Part shown: piece after piece, positions 8,904 to 18,041 of the stretch | Position numbering within the stretch: the first letter of the stretch is position 1 | Layout: every line of letters starts with the position of its first letter | Source of the DNA: Chitinophagaceae bacterium | Lineage (GTDB): Bacteria; Bacteroidota; Bacteroidia; Chitinophagales; Chitinophagaceae | Direction of reading: 5' to 3' | Assembly: GCA_016713085.1 (NCBI GenBank) | Contig: JADJPV010000001.1 | Location: forward strand, 1,509,001 to 1,573,000 | DNA length: 64,000 nt | Translations under genes and position numbers: made by a program | The notes under the pieces: model-generated | What the model saw: the letters and a program-made list of their open reading frames with translations, nothing else | Database searches by the model: none | What the model was told of the DNA's origin: nothing

Positions 8904-9338
8904 TTATTTGTTAAAGTATAAACGTAAATAATGATCTTCCCGTTCACGGATCTTCTTAATTTGTTGTGAAGACTTGTCGTTATACCCAGTAAGGTGGAGA
9001 CACCCGTGTAATAAAACACGGTGAAGCTCGGTCGAGAAAGGGATGTCCTGCTTTTTTGCATTTTCCCTCACTCTGTCAACACTAATATAAAGCTCAGCCT
9101 CAACAGCTTGTCCTTTTGTAGAAAGAGGAAAAGTAATAATGTCGGTATAATAATCATGATTTAAAAACTCCCTGTTGATTGCTAAAAGAGCGTTATCTGT
9201 ACAAAAAATAACGTTTAGGTTCTTCAGATTTTTTTTCTCTAAACGAAACAGCGTTTCCACAAACAACTTCAAAGCGGTTCGCCTCAAAAAACTAAATCGG
9301 ACTTTCTGGTAAAAAAATTGAACTTTTCTGTTTTGCAT
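8904..9338 (-). CDS. ybeY: rRNA maturation endoribonuclease YbeY
   Basis: YbeY (UPF0054), about 144 residues. It takes part in 16S rRNA 3' end maturation and ribosome quality control. The zinc-binding signature is clear: HRVLLHGCLHLTGYND, corresponding to the HGxLHLxGYDH pattern; the last residue before the usual final histidine is N-D rather than D-H. Upstream is the family segment LNHDYYTDIITFPLS. The start is ATG at 9338, with a GTG one codon earlier as an alternative. It ends 4 bases before the CAP gene start, so the two are probably co-transcribed. Confidence 0.93.
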   Translation of the reverse strand: MQNRKVQFFYQKVRFSFLRRTALKLFVETLFRLEKKNLKNLNVIFCTDNALLAINREFLNHDYYTDIITFPLSTKGQAVEAELYISVDRVRENAKKQDIPFSTELHRVLLHGCLHLTGYNDKSSQQIKKIREREDHYLRLYFNK

Positions 9339-9378
9339 CACCCTTCAAAAATCGGTAAAGTTTCCATTAGGGAAATGA

Positions 9379-9386
9379 TACTTTTG
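9379..9386 (+). promoter_or_regulatory. -7 promoter element of feoA
   Basis: TACTTTTG matches TAnnTTTG exactly and ends 9 bases before the feoA ATG, so the 5' leader would be only a few bases long. Confidence 0.6.
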
Positions 9387-9395
9387 CAAACGATT

Positions 9396-9623
9396 ATGAA
9401 AAGATTATCAGATTTGGAACAGGGAGAAAAAGCAACGATACATTCTTTTGAAAATGACGAGCTTCTTTTGAAATTGATGGAAATGGGCTGCGTTCCCGGG
9501 GAAGAAATACTAATGGAAATGAAGGCCCCTCTCGGAGATCCAATCAGTATAAAGGTTGCCGGTTACCAGTTAAGTCTTCGTCTGGAAGAAGCAAAAAGCA
9601 TTTTAGTAAACCCACACAAGTAA
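9396..9623 (+). CDS. feoA: FeoA-family ferrous iron transport protein
   Basis: Small FeoA protein of 75 residues with the SH3-like fold that supports the FeoB ferrous iron transporter. The pattern is typical: LSDLEQGEKATI, LLLKLMEMGCVPGEEI, APLGDPISIKVAGYQLSLR, and the final EEAKSILV. The start at 9396 is chosen because residue order matches the family from the first codon and a promoter lies just upstream; an open frame back to 9318 is not used. feoB is encoded alone at 25582, 16 kb away, so the usual feoAB operon is split. The next gene, nadD, follows after 18 bases. Confidence 0.92.
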   Translation: MKRLSDLEQGEKATIHSFENDELLLKLMEMGCVPGEEILMEMKAPLGDPISIKVAGYQLSLRLEEAKSILVNPHK

Positions 9624-9641
9624 TTATAATTCAATTAGTTA

Positions 9642-10229
9642 ATGAAAATTGGTTTATACTTTGGCTCGTTTAATCCAATACACAATGGTCACCTGATTAT
9701 TGCCCAGCATGTGTTAAATGAAACGGATTTAAACCAAGTGTGGTTTGTCGTTTCACCACAAAATCCTTTTAAGCAACAAAAGCATTTGCTGAATGAATAC
9801 GACCGTCTGCACCTTGTAAACTTAGCAATTGAAAAATCAACCCAGCTTAAGACTGTTGATATTGAGTTCAGGCTTCCGAAACCTTCCTATACAATCAACA
9901 CATTGTCTTACCTGAAAGAAAAATATTCGCAACATGCTTATTCAATTATTATGGGAAGCGACAGTTTGCAAAACCTAGATCAATGGAAGAATGCGGATCA
10001 AATCATGCAAAACTATCCTGTTTATGTTTATACACGCCCGGGCTTTGAAATAAAAAAAGAGGGCGTTAAACATCTGATGGTTGTAAATGCTCCACTGTTA
10101 GAAATTTCGGCTACTCATATCCGTGAGTTGATTCAGTCCGGCAAATCAATCCGGTATCTTGTTCCTGATATAGTTTGCGATGAAATAGAAAATGCTGGTT
10201 ATTACAAATTAAAAGACCCAACCAAGTAA
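9642..10229 (+). CDS. nadD: nicotinate-nucleotide adenylyltransferase
   Basis: NadD, 195 residues, adds AMP from ATP to nicotinate mononucleotide in NAD synthesis. The nucleotidyltransferase signature GSFNPIHNGHL is at residues 8-18 and the second motif ISATHIRELI is near 160. The middle contains IMGSDSLQNLDQWKN, as in NadD proteins of this phylum. It lies 18 bases after feoA and is probably on the same transcript. Its 3' end overlaps the 3' end of the convergent chrA gene by 21 bases. The quinolinate synthase gene nadA of the same pathway is at 40531. Confidence 0.95.
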   Translation: MKIGLYFGSFNPIHNGHLIIAQHVLNETDLNQVWFVVSPQNPFKQQKHLLNEYDRLHLVNLAIEKSTQLKTVDIEFRLPKPSYTINTLSYLKEKYSQHAYSIIMGSDSLQNLDQWKNADQIMQNYPVYVYTRPGFEIKKEGVKHLMVVNAPLLEISATHIRELIQSGKSIRYLVPDIVCDEIENAGYYKLKDPTK

Positions 10230-11426
10230 TAAACAGGCAAGCGCAATAAAAGGGGGCGGAATTTTAGTGACGCTTAACAAAACCGTTGTAAAGAAAATAA
10301 CAATCAGGTTTACATAGCTGATTGCATTCAATTCCAATATAGAAATATCTCTTGCCAGATAAAATGCCGAAGCAATCATTAAACCAACTGTTGCTGCATT
10401 AATTCCTTCAAGTGAACGATACACAACCGCATATTTTTTAAGATTATTCCAAATAGGATAAAAAAACAAAACAAGTAATGCACTTGGGAGGAAAATAGCG
10501 ATGGTTCCGATTACAACACCCAATGCCTGTTTTCCTTTTCCTTCATTGCGCATTGCCATTCCGCCTGCATAGGCAGCCATAGAAAAAACAGGACCAGGTG
10601 TTGCCTGAACAAACCCTGCACCTGTTAATAATTCTTCTCCTGTCATGTACTGGGTTTTCTCCCTGATTACAAACTGCTCGTACATCATAGGAACCAATAC
10701 CTGGCCTCCGCCAAAAACAAGGCTTCCAAAACGATAAAAATTTTCAAAAAGATTAAAAGCTCTTTTGTTTTCCCAATTCTGCTTACGTGCCGTTTCACTG
10801 AGAAATCCAGCTAAAACAAAAACAAACACAAACACCCACAAATTCCTCCATTTGATTTTTTTCCTTGGAATCTCCTTTTGAGGAATGCGTTTATTATTAA
10901 AGTTTGTAACAATTCCGGCAGAAATTAAAATTACTGGAAATACCCAGGGTGTTTTAAAAAAAAGATATACAGCCAGTGCGGCAACAATCATGATTACACG
11001 GGTGATTGTATTATTAACTGCAATTTTATATGCATTCCATGTAGCATAAACAAGAAAGCCCACAGCCATTGGCTGCAGAAATTTAAAAATATCGGTTTGC
11101 AATGCTTTTCGATCGAAATAATGTACAAGGAAAGAGAGGCCGCCCATTATTAAACAGGCGGGCAATACCCAAATAATAAACGTAACAACAGAAAGCAGAA
11201 AGCCGCCACGTTTATATCCAATTAATGTAATTGTTTGAGTTGAACTTGCTCCCGGAAGAAGCTGGCAAAAAGACATCAGCTCGGTCAACTCAGCGGCAGT
11301 AACATCTTTTCTTTTATTGACAAATGTTTTCATCATCATCCCCAAATGTCCCTGGGGCCCGCCAAAAGCAGTAAGCGTATAAAATAATACAGCTTTTAAA
11401 AACGGGATATGGCGGATGAATTTCAG
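10209..11426 (-). CDS. chrA: chromate efflux transporter ChrA
   Basis: Membrane transporter of the CHR family. Two homologous halves with about ten hydrophobic segments are visible, and the family motifs FGGPQGHLGMM and ELMSFCQLLPGASSTQ occur in the first half, FGGGQVLVPMM and LLTGAGFVQATPGPVF in the second. Homology clearly begins before the TTG at 11345: KFIRHIPFLKAVLFYTLTAF continues in frame up to about 11426, where only CTG codons are available, and a stop lies at 11439-11441. The start is therefore uncertain; a small indel near 11430 may have removed the real ATG. It exports chromate in studied relatives; this one may have another anion. Convergent with nadD. Confidence 0.85.
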   Translation of the reverse strand: MKFIRHIPFLKAVLFYTLTAFGGPQGHLGMMMKTFVNKRKDVTAAELTELMSFCQLLPGASSTQTITLIGYKRGGFLLSVVTFIIWVLPACLIMGGLSFLVHYFDRKALQTDIFKFLQPMAVGFLVYATWNAYKIAVNNTITRVIMIVAALAVYLFFKTPWVFPVILISAGIVTNFNNKRIPQKEIPRKKIKWRNLWVFVFVFVLAGFLSETARKQNWENKRAFNLFENFYRFGSLVFGGGQVLVPMMYEQFVIREKTQYMTGEELLTGAGFVQATPGPVFSMAAYAGGMAMRNEGKGKQALGVVIGTIAIFLPSALLVLFFYPIWNNLKKYAVVYRSLEGINAATVGLMIASAFYLARDISILELNAISYVNLIVIFFTTVLLSVTKIPPPFIALACLLLGWVF

Positions 11427-11450
11427 TTGACTTGTTCTTTACTTGTTGCT

Positions 11451-12395
11451 CTATTTCTTTAATCCAATTTCTCTTAACCTTTCATCAAGATACTCTCCTG
11501 CTGTTGCATCCGGATAACCTTTCGGGCTTTCCTTAGTTACACAACTATCTAAACAGGCAAGCGACATGTTCCCTTTTGGATGCAAGAAGAAAGGTATGGA
11601 AAATCTTGAGGTATGCCATAGTTCTCTTGGTGGATTTACTACACGGTGAGTAGTTGAGCGAAGTTTGTTATTTGTTAAACGCTGCAGCATATCACCAACA
11701 TTTACAACAATCTGTTCAGGTAATGATGTAACGCCTACCCATTCATTTTGCTTTGTAAGAATCTGCAATCCATCAGCCGAAGCGCCAACCAGTAATGTAA
11801 TCAGGTTAATATCTTCGTGCTGTTCGGCACGTATAGCGCTTTTAGGTTCACTTGTTATTGGCGGATAATGAATTGCCCTCAGAATAGAATTTCCATTTCT
11901 CACCCAATCGTCAAAGTAAAACTCATCAAGGTTGAGATATAAAGCAATCGACTGTAGTAATTTCTTTCCCGATTCTTCAAATGCACGATACGCATTTTGA
12001 AAGGTGGGGTTAAATGCTGCAATTTCATCAACCTGTACATTTTCAGGATATTCTTCAGGCACAAAATCTGTTCCTTCGGCTTTTTGTCCAAACTGGAAAA
12101 ACTCTTTCAGATCCGGGGCATCACTTCCTTTTGCATGCTCTTTTCCAAAAGAAGTATAGCCACGCTGTCCTGCCAGTTCCGGAATTTCATACTCTCGTTT
12201 TTTAGTAAGCGGTAATGAAAAAAACTGCTGTACATATTTATACAGATCCGCAATCAGGGCATCAGGAACACCATGATTTTTTACGGCCACAAAACCAACT
12301 TCTTCATACGCTTTTCCCAATTCGTTTACAAACTTTTGCTTGCGCACAGAATCGCCACTTGTAAATTCGGCTAAGTCAACTACAGGAATTGTCAT
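11451..12395 (-). CDS. 2-oxoglutarate/Fe(II) oxygenase, isopenicillin N synthase-like
   Basis: Non-heme iron dioxygenase of 314 residues. The N-terminal DIOX_N part starts MTIPVVDLAEF and includes VGFVAVKNHGVP. The catalytic domain carries the HxD...H triad H193, D195 and H250, and the RxS pair (R264, S266 in TSRFSIPFF) that binds 2-oxoglutarate. Proteins of this group act on many small molecules, so the substrate cannot be named. The gene follows a divergent DUF3089 lipoprotein and precedes chrA by about 25 bases on the same strand. No pathway context is evident. Confidence 0.9.
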   Translation of the reverse strand: MTIPVVDLAEFTSGDSVRKQKFVNELGKAYEEVGFVAVKNHGVPDALIADLYKYVQQFFSLPLTKKREYEIPELAGQRGYTSFGKEHAKGSDAPDLKEFFQFGQKAEGTDFVPEEYPENVQVDEIAAFNPTFQNAYRAFEESGKKLLQSIALYLNLDEFYFDDWVRNGNSILRAIHYPPITSEPKSAIRAEQHEDINLITLLVGASADGLQILTKQNEWVGVTSLPEQIVVNVGDMLQRLTNNKLRSTTHRVVNPPRELWHTSRFSIPFFLHPKGNMSLACLDSCVTKESPKGYPDATAGEYLDERLREIGLKK

Positions 12396-12438
12396 GTTAA
12401 AAATGTTTAGTTGTCAATAAAGTTTCGGCTAATTCATT

Positions 12439-12446
12439 TAGGTTTG
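12439..12446 (+). promoter_or_regulatory. -7 promoter element of the DUF3089 lipoprotein gene
   Basis: TAGGTTTG matches TAnnTTTG and lies 19 bases before the TTG start at 12466. Confidence 0.5.
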
Positions 12447-12465
12447 AGTTGCAAAAATTACAAAA

Positions 12466-13514
12466 TTGATTGATTCAAAGAAAGCTTTTTTATTTATACC
12501 TGTTATTAGTTGTTTTATTCTGATTGCATGTTCACCTGCATATAAGTCATATCAAGAATCATATGAACATGAATTTACGGGTAAAGCTTTAGTACCAGAC
12601 TATGCAGATCTGCGATACTGGGCCGCACATCCCTGGAAAAAAGACCCCTCGGATAGTATTTCAACAGGAATTAAAGGCGAGACCATTGATACTTCTGTTG
12701 ATGTATTTTTCTTCATCCAACAACATTAACTGATAAAGAATCGCAGGGAAAAATCTGGAATGCTGACATTAATGATGCAGAGCTAAATGCAAAAACAGAC
12801 TATTCATCTATTCTATACCAGGCAAGTGTTTTTAATAAAAGTTGTCGTGTATTTGCACCCCGTTACCGGCAGGCTCATCTCTATTCTTTCTTTTCGAAAG
12901 ATACTGTTTCTTCAAAAGCTGCGCTTGAATTAGCTTACCACGATATTAAGGCAGCCTTTGACTATTATCTGAAATATTATAATAACGGAAGACCCATCAT
13001 TATTGCTTCACACAGCCAGGGAACATTTCATGCAGGCAGACTTTTAAAAGAATATTTTGAAAACAAACCATTACAGAAACAATTGGTTTGTGCATATATT
13101 ATTGGGCTTTCGGTACCAACAAATTATTTTTCTTCTCTTAAACCCTGTGCCGACTCTTCTGCGACGGGCTGCTTTGTAAGCTGGCGAACCTTCCGGGAAG
13201 GTTATTTGCCCTACTATGTAAAAAATGAAACGACCAGCTCATCGGTTGTAAATCCATTGACCTGGAGAATGGATGAACTGCCTGCAACAAGAAAAGAAAA
13301 CAAGGGGTCAGTATTGCTGAATTATAAAAAAATTTACAGGCATACTAATGGAGCAAGAATTACCAATGGTGTACTCTGGATCAACAAACCAAAAGTTCCC
13401 TTCGGTTTTGTTTACAACCGGAAAAATTACCATGCAGGCGATATCAACCTGTTTTATCTCAACATAAGAGAAAACATAGAAGTGAGAAAAAAGCAATTCT
13501 TTTCACAACGGTAA
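12466..13514 (+). pseudogene. DUF3089 lipoprotein (alpha/beta hydrolase-like), frameshifted
   Basis: One gene in two frames. The first part (12466-12729) has a TTG start and a lipoprotein signal ending in LIACSPAYK. It then reads SVDVFFFIQQH and stops. In the other frame the sequence continues as HPTTLTDKESQGKIWNADIND and runs to 13514, including the nucleophile elbow IIIASHSQGTFHAGRLL and GLSVPTNYF. DUF3089 proteins have DVFYIHPTTL exactly here, so one T is probably missing from the T run at 12706-12710. The serine in SHSQG is the likely nucleophile. A role as a lipase or esterase is inferred from the fold only. Confidence 0.8.
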
Positions 13515-13523
13515 CCAGAGATT

Positions 13524-14210
13524 TTATTTGATTGTATAAACTCCGAGTTTTGTTTCTGAGCTTGCATTAATAGATGCTGCAGGAATGGTTAGGATTGTTT
13601 TGCTGTAAATTAACCCGACATTTTTTGAATAAAAATACTGCAGATCAGAAGTGCTGGGAACAGAAGTTGGTGTTCCAAGAACAAGTACAGAGAACGCAGG
13701 TTCTGCTTTGATCTTAATAACATCTTTAAACGTAACCCCGTCAACGATATAATCAATTCCTTTATCAACTACCGTAAACAAAAACTGGACGGTTCCCGGA
13801 ATAGTACCTAAAGGTGGTCCCATATTAATGTTCACCGTCTTTGTTTCAGTCCAGGTTTGACCCTTTGCAAGATTGTCCTTTAAATATAAAACCTCAACTA
13901 ACTGATTATTCAATTCTTTAATGCTGTTATACCTGAAATAATCGCCTGAAGATTTGTAATAATATTCATTGGCAGCACCTGAGTTAGTGAATACTTTATA
14001 AGTACGGCCGCTGATGACAGAATCCTTGCTGGTAGCAGTTACTTTAAAGGTTCCGGCATTTGTTCCGGTAACCGTATAGTTCCATTCGCTTCCTGCAGTA
14101 AGAGGCTGATAATCGGTTGTAACCGGAGGTGTTGGATCAGTATTCTTTTTGCATCTAACCGCAGAAAGGGTAATGAGCAGCAGGGTAAAAATGAGTAGAT
14201 TTTTTTGCAT
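13524..14210 (-). CDS. hypothetical lipoprotein
   Basis: Lipoprotein of 228 residues. The signal ends in a lipobox (LSAVRC, lipidated cysteine at about residue 20), followed by the flexible stretch KKNTDPTPPVTTDYQP. The rest is predicted mostly beta strand, with repeated short patterns such as GSEWNYTVTGTNAGTFKVTATSKDS split over strands. No catalytic residues were recognised. It converges with the DUF3089 gene and is downstream of asnS with a 49-base gap on the same strand. Function unknown. Confidence 0.75.
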   Translation of the reverse strand: MQKNLLIFTLLLITLSAVRCKKNTDPTPPVTTDYQPLTAGSEWNYTVTGTNAGTFKVTATSKDSVISGRTYKVFTNSGAANEYYYKSSGDYFRYNSIKELNNQLVEVLYLKDNLAKGQTWTETKTVNINMGPPLGTIPGTVQFLFTVVDKGIDYIVDGVTFKDVIKIKAEPAFSVLVLGTPTSVPSTSDLQYFYSKNVGLIYSKTILTIPAASINASSETKLGVYTIK

Positions 14211-14259
14211 AGATATTGATTTCAGAATATCTATAACGCTGAATCAACCTCATTGTTGC

Positions 14260-15696
14260 CTAAAATTCGCAGTTCTTGGGGGTTCGGGGGAAGGCAATTA
14301 CGTCACGGATATTACCCATACCTGTCACAAATTGCACCATTCGCTCAAAACCAAGACCGAAGCCGGCATGTGGCACAGAGCCAAAACGCCTTGTATCGAG
14401 GTACCACCAGAGATCTTCTGTTGGCACATGCATTTCCTTCATACGTTGCTCCAGTTTTTCCAATCGTTCTTCTCTTTGTGAACCACCTACAATTTCACCA
14501 ATACCCGGGGCGAGAATATCCATGGCAGCTACCGTTTTACCATCATCATTCTGACGCATGTAAAATGCTTTAATGTCTTTCGGATAGTTGGTTACAATCA
14601 CTGGTTTTTTAAAATGCTTTTCCACCAGGTAACGCTCATGTTCACTCTGCATATCAATTCCCCATTTTACATCGTACTGGAATTTTTTCTTTTTGTATGC
14701 AGGCGATTGAATTAAAATGTCAATTGCTTCAGTATAAGTGATACGTTCAAATTCATTGTTCAGAACAAATTCAAGCTTCTCAATTAAACCCAATTCACTG
14801 CGTTTGTCCTGCGGTAATTGTTTTTCTTCATCAGCCAAACGCTGTGCAAGAAATTCCAGGTCTTCCCTGTTATTTTCCATTGCATAACGGATGATATACT
14901 TGATGAATTCTTCAGCAAGATTCATATTGTCTTCCAAATCGCAGAAAGCCATTTCAGGTTCAATCATCCAGAACTCAGCAAGATGTCTTGCAGTGTTTGA
15001 ATTCTCTGCACGGAAGGTTGGACCGAAGGTATAGATCTCCCCAAACGCAGTGGCGCCAAGCTCTCCCTCTAATTGTCCGCTTACAGTTAGGTTGGTAGCA
15101 CGACCAAAAAAATCTTCTTTGAAGTTGATGGATCCATCTTCATTGCGTGGTGGATTATCAAAGGGTAATGTTGATACACGAAACATTTCTCCTGCGCCTT
15201 CTGCATCACTGGCGGTAACGATTGGTGTGTGCAGGTAAATGAATCCCTTTTCGTTATAAAATTTATGAACAGCAAAAGCTAATGAATGACGGAGACGAAA
15301 AACAGACCCGTATGTGTTGGTACGAAAACGGAGGTGGGCAATCTCCCTTAAAAATTCGAGGCTGTGTTTCTTTGGTTGCAGCGGATATTTCTCTGCATCA
15401 CTGTCACCTAATATTTCAAGTTCTGTTGCTTTCAGTTCAAGCTTTTGCCCCTTTCCCTGGGAAGCCAGCATGGTTCCGCTTACTTTCAGGGAAGCAGAGG
15501 TGGTGATCCTTTTCAGCAACTCATCATCAAACTTACCCAGCTCCAGCACAACCTGCAGGTTATTATTGGTACTCCCGTCGTTCAAAGCCACAAATTGGTT
15601 GTTGCGGAAAGTGCGTACCCAACCCATTACCGTTACCTGCTGTTCTGATGGTTCCCAACTGAGAAGCTCTTTGATCTTCACTCTTTTGTTAAACAT
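14260..15696 (-). CDS. asnS: asparagine--tRNA ligase
   Basis: Class IIb aminoacyl-tRNA synthetase of 478 residues, charging tRNA-Asn. The OB-fold anticodon domain covers about 1-110 (VTVMGWVRTFRNNQFVALND). The catalytic domain contains motif 2 (FGEIYTFGPTFRAENSNT, then HLAEFWMIEPEMAF) and motif 3 (GFGLGFERMVQFVTG). IREVIAFPRTP-type ending is present as IRDVIAFPRTPKNCEF, which is characteristic of AsnRS rather than AspRS. A consensus promoter lies 20 bases upstream. It is divergent from rho. Confidence 0.97.
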   Translation of the reverse strand: MFNKRVKIKELLSWEPSEQQVTVMGWVRTFRNNQFVALNDGSTNNNLQVVLELGKFDDELLKRITTSASLKVSGTMLASQGKGQKLELKATELEILGDSDAEKYPLQPKKHSLEFLREIAHLRFRTNTYGSVFRLRHSLAFAVHKFYNEKGFIYLHTPIVTASDAEGAGEMFRVSTLPFDNPPRNEDGSINFKEDFFGRATNLTVSGQLEGELGATAFGEIYTFGPTFRAENSNTARHLAEFWMIEPEMAFCDLEDNMNLAEEFIKYIIRYAMENNREDLEFLAQRLADEEKQLPQDKRSELGLIEKLEFVLNNEFERITYTEAIDILIQSPAYKKKKFQYDVKWGIDMQSEHERYLVEKHFKKPVIVTNYPKDIKAFYMRQNDDGKTVAAMDILAPGIGEIVGGSQREERLEKLEQRMKEMHVPTEDLWWYLDTRRFGSVPHAGFGLGFERMVQFVTGMGNIRDVIAFPRTPKNCEF

Positions 15697-15715
15697 AGCC
15701 TGAAATTTTGAGCGG

Positions 15716-15723
15716 CAAAGATA
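15716..15723 (-). promoter_or_regulatory. -7 promoter element of asnS
   Basis: The minus strand reads TATCTTTG, an exact TAnnTTTG match, 20 bases before the asnS ATG. Confidence 0.6.
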
Positions 15724-15988
15724 ATTACTAAGCCATCAGCAAGGTTGTTTCATTCTGTGAAATCCGGAAAAGGCCTCAACCCCCTGCTTTTTGAAATCTT
15801 ATATTTTTTTTGCTTTTCTTAATATTACCGTAATATTGCAGTGGAATCTGACTGGTTTTTAAAATCCGATCTTCAAATAAGCTCATCAAATTCAGTCGTT
15901 CCAGGTCCCTTTAACTTATTTCAATACAAACTTTCAGATTTAAACAATCCTCGTTTTTTGAATTCGTGTTAACTGAATTAAATTTTAT
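15724..15988 (+). promoter_or_regulatory. long leader and promoter region of rho
   Basis: About 265 bases between the asnS promoter and the rho start hold no gene. A near-consensus -7 box (TAATATTG) is at about 15831-15838, which would give a leader of roughly 145 bases. Long leaders are common for autoregulated rho genes; no definite structure was worked out here. Confidence 0.35.
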
Positions 15989-17653
15989 ATGTACGATATC
16001 TTACAATTGAACGACATGCTCGTTCCCGAACTGCTGGACATTGCTGAGCAGTTAAAGATCACAGGCTCCAAGAAAATGGACAAACAACAACTCATTTACA
16101 AAATCCTCGACAAGCAGGCAGTTGTTGAAAGCGAAGCAAAAGAAACTCCTGAAGAAAAGGGTAAACGAAGACGTATTGTAAAAACAACCACCGCTTCAGG
16201 TACAGAAGAGGCCGTTGTAGAAAGCGGCGATCCTGAACCCGTTGTAAAAATCCGTAAAAAGAAAGAAGAAGCACCAGCCCCCATTCCGGTTCCGGTTGTA
16301 CATACAAAAAAGCCAATCAAAAAAGCAGAGAAAGAAGTTGTAACTCCCGTTATCCCTTCTGGTTTTACCATACCGGGCGAAGATGATTTTGTAGCAGGTC
16401 CTGAAATTGAAGTTGGAGAACAACAGGCTGCAGAAACAGAAACAAGCCAGGAAGCAGAAAATACATTACCTGACGAAAGACCGGCTCCGCAAAAACAATA
16501 TCCTGTTAACCGCAGAGAACAAACCTTCAATATTGAATTTGATGGTGTAATTCTTGGTGAAGGTGTATTGGAAATGATGCCTGATGGATATGGTTTCCTG
16601 CGTTCAAGTGATTATAATTATTTATCAAGTCCTGATGATATTTATGTATCTCCATCACAAATCAAATTATTTGGTTTGAAAACAGGTGATACGGTTTATG
16701 GTGCAGTTCGCCCTCCGAAAGAAGGTGAAAAATATTTCGCTTTATTAAAAGTGGATACTATCAATGGAAAACGTCCAGATGAAGTTCGTGACCGTGTACC
16801 GTTTGATTACCTCACACCATTGTTCCCTTTTGAAAAATTAAATCTCTGCACATCTTCCAGCAATTACAGTACACGTATCATGGACCTGTTTACACCAATT
16901 GGTAAAGGTCAGCGTGGATTAATTGTAGCCCAGCCAAAAACGGGTAAAACAATGTTGCTGAAAGAACTGGCCAATGCAATTGCAGAAAATCACCCTGAAT
17001 GTTATTTAATGATTGTACTGGTTGACGAAAGACCGGAAGAGGTAACTGATATGGAGCGCAGCGTAAAGGCAGAAGTAATTGCCAGTACGTTTGATGAGCC
17101 TGCTGAAAAACATGTGAAGGTTAGTACCATCGCTTTACAAAAAGCAAAACGCTTGGTTGAGTGCGGACATGATGTGGTGATCTTACTTGATTCTATTACA
17201 CGTTTGGCAAGAGCACATAATACAGTTGCACCTTCAAGCGGTAAAGTATTAAGTGGTGGTGTGGAAGCAAACGCCATGCAAAAACCAAAACAGTTCTTTG
17301 GTGCTGCACGTAAAATTGAAAATGGCGGATCGTTAACCATTATTGCAACAGCCCTTGTTGATACAGGAAGCAAAATGGATGAAGTGATCTTTGAAGAATT
17401 TAAAGGAACCGGTAACATGGAATTGGCGCTGGATCGTAAGCTGGCCAACAGGCGTGTATTCCCTGCAATTGATATTGTTGGATCAAGCACACGCCGTGAT
17501 GAATTACTTCTCGATAAAGATACCGCCAAGCGTATGTGGATTTTGCGCAAGCATATGGCTGATATGAATACAGAAGAAGCAATGAATATGCTTCTGCAGA
17601 ATATGAGAGGCACAAAAGATAACAGTGAGTTTCTTGTAAGTATGAACAGTTAA
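15989..17653 (+). CDS. rho: transcription termination factor Rho
   Basis: Rho helicase of 554 residues. It has an N-terminal Rho_N helix bundle (about 5-45), then a charged low-complexity insert (about 45-175) typical of Bacteroidota Rho, the RNA-binding cold-shock domain (LEMMPDGYGFLRS, near 192) and the ATPase core. Walker A is VAQPKTGKT (about 312-320) and Walker B VVILLDSITRLAR (about 395). Q-loop and R-loop regions follow (KVLSGGVEANAM). It unwinds RNA and ends transcription as a hexamer. The long acidic/basic insert is larger than in E. coli Rho (419 residues). A small lipoprotein gene follows 9 bases downstream. Confidence 0.97.
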   Translation: MYDILQLNDMLVPELLDIAEQLKITGSKKMDKQQLIYKILDKQAVVESEAKETPEEKGKRRRIVKTTTASGTEEAVVESGDPEPVVKIRKKKEEAPAPIPVPVVHTKKPIKKAEKEVVTPVIPSGFTIPGEDDFVAGPEIEVGEQQAAETETSQEAENTLPDERPAPQKQYPVNRREQTFNIEFDGVILGEGVLEMMPDGYGFLRSSDYNYLSSPDDIYVSPSQIKLFGLKTGDTVYGAVRPPKEGEKYFALLKVDTINGKRPDEVRDRVPFDYLTPLFPFEKLNLCTSSSNYSTRIMDLFTPIGKGQRGLIVAQPKTGKTMLLKELANAIAENHPECYLMIVLVDERPEEVTDMERSVKAEVIASTFDEPAEKHVKVSTIALQKAKRLVECGHDVVILLDSITRLARAHNTVAPSSGKVLSGGVEANAMQKPKQFFGAARKIENGGSLTIIATALVDTGSKMDEVIFEEFKGTGNMELALDRKLANRRVFPAIDIVGSSTRRDELLLDKDTAKRMWILRKHMADMNTEEAMNMLLQNMRGTKDNSEFLVSMNS

Positions 17654-17662
17654 TTTCTTTTT

Positions 17663-17986
17663 ATGAAAAAGATTATTCCCGCATTTGCGCTTTTTCTATT
17701 GCTTAGCTGTGAAGACAATTCACAAAAAACAGATAAAGAAAAAGTGGAGAGTGAAACAAAGATTGAAATCAAAACAGATTCAGCTGAAGTAAAAATTGGA
17801 GAGAATGGTGTTTCCATAAAAGGAAAAGATGATAACAATGATTCTGTAGATATTAAGATCAATGCCGACGATGGAATAAAAATAGAAGGCAAAGACGGGA
17901 AGGTTGAAATTAAAACAAAAGATGGCGGCAACCTCAAGATAGAGAAGAAAGAAAAAGGAGTAAATATTCAGATCAAAGAAAATTAA
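17663..17986 (+). CDS. small Lys/Asp-rich lipoprotein
   Basis: Lipoprotein of 107 residues with signal MKKIIPAFALFLLLSC (lipidated Cys near residue 16). The mature protein is highly charged and built from short alternating repeats such as VEIKTKDGGNLKIEKKEKG and VDIKINADDGIKIEGKDG, which suggests a repetitive beta structure. It lies 9 bases after rho and ends before a strong terminator, so it may ride on the rho transcript. No function can be assigned. Confidence 0.75.
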   Translation: MKKIIPAFALFLLLSCEDNSQKTDKEKVESETKIEIKTDSAEVKIGENGVSIKGKDDNNDSVDIKINADDGIKIEGKDGKVEIKTKDGGNLKIEKKEKGVNIQIKEN

Positions 17987-17995
17987 TCATAACAG

Positions 17996-18025
17996 GTCCT
18001 GCCCCTTAAAGGCGGGACTTTTTTT
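17996..18025 (+). terminator. intrinsic terminator downstream of rho and the lipoprotein
   Basis: GTCCTGCC pairs with GGCGGGAC (one G-U type pair) around CCTTAAA, followed by seven T. Confidence 0.85.
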
Positions 18026-18041
18026 ATACATACAGTTCTGT

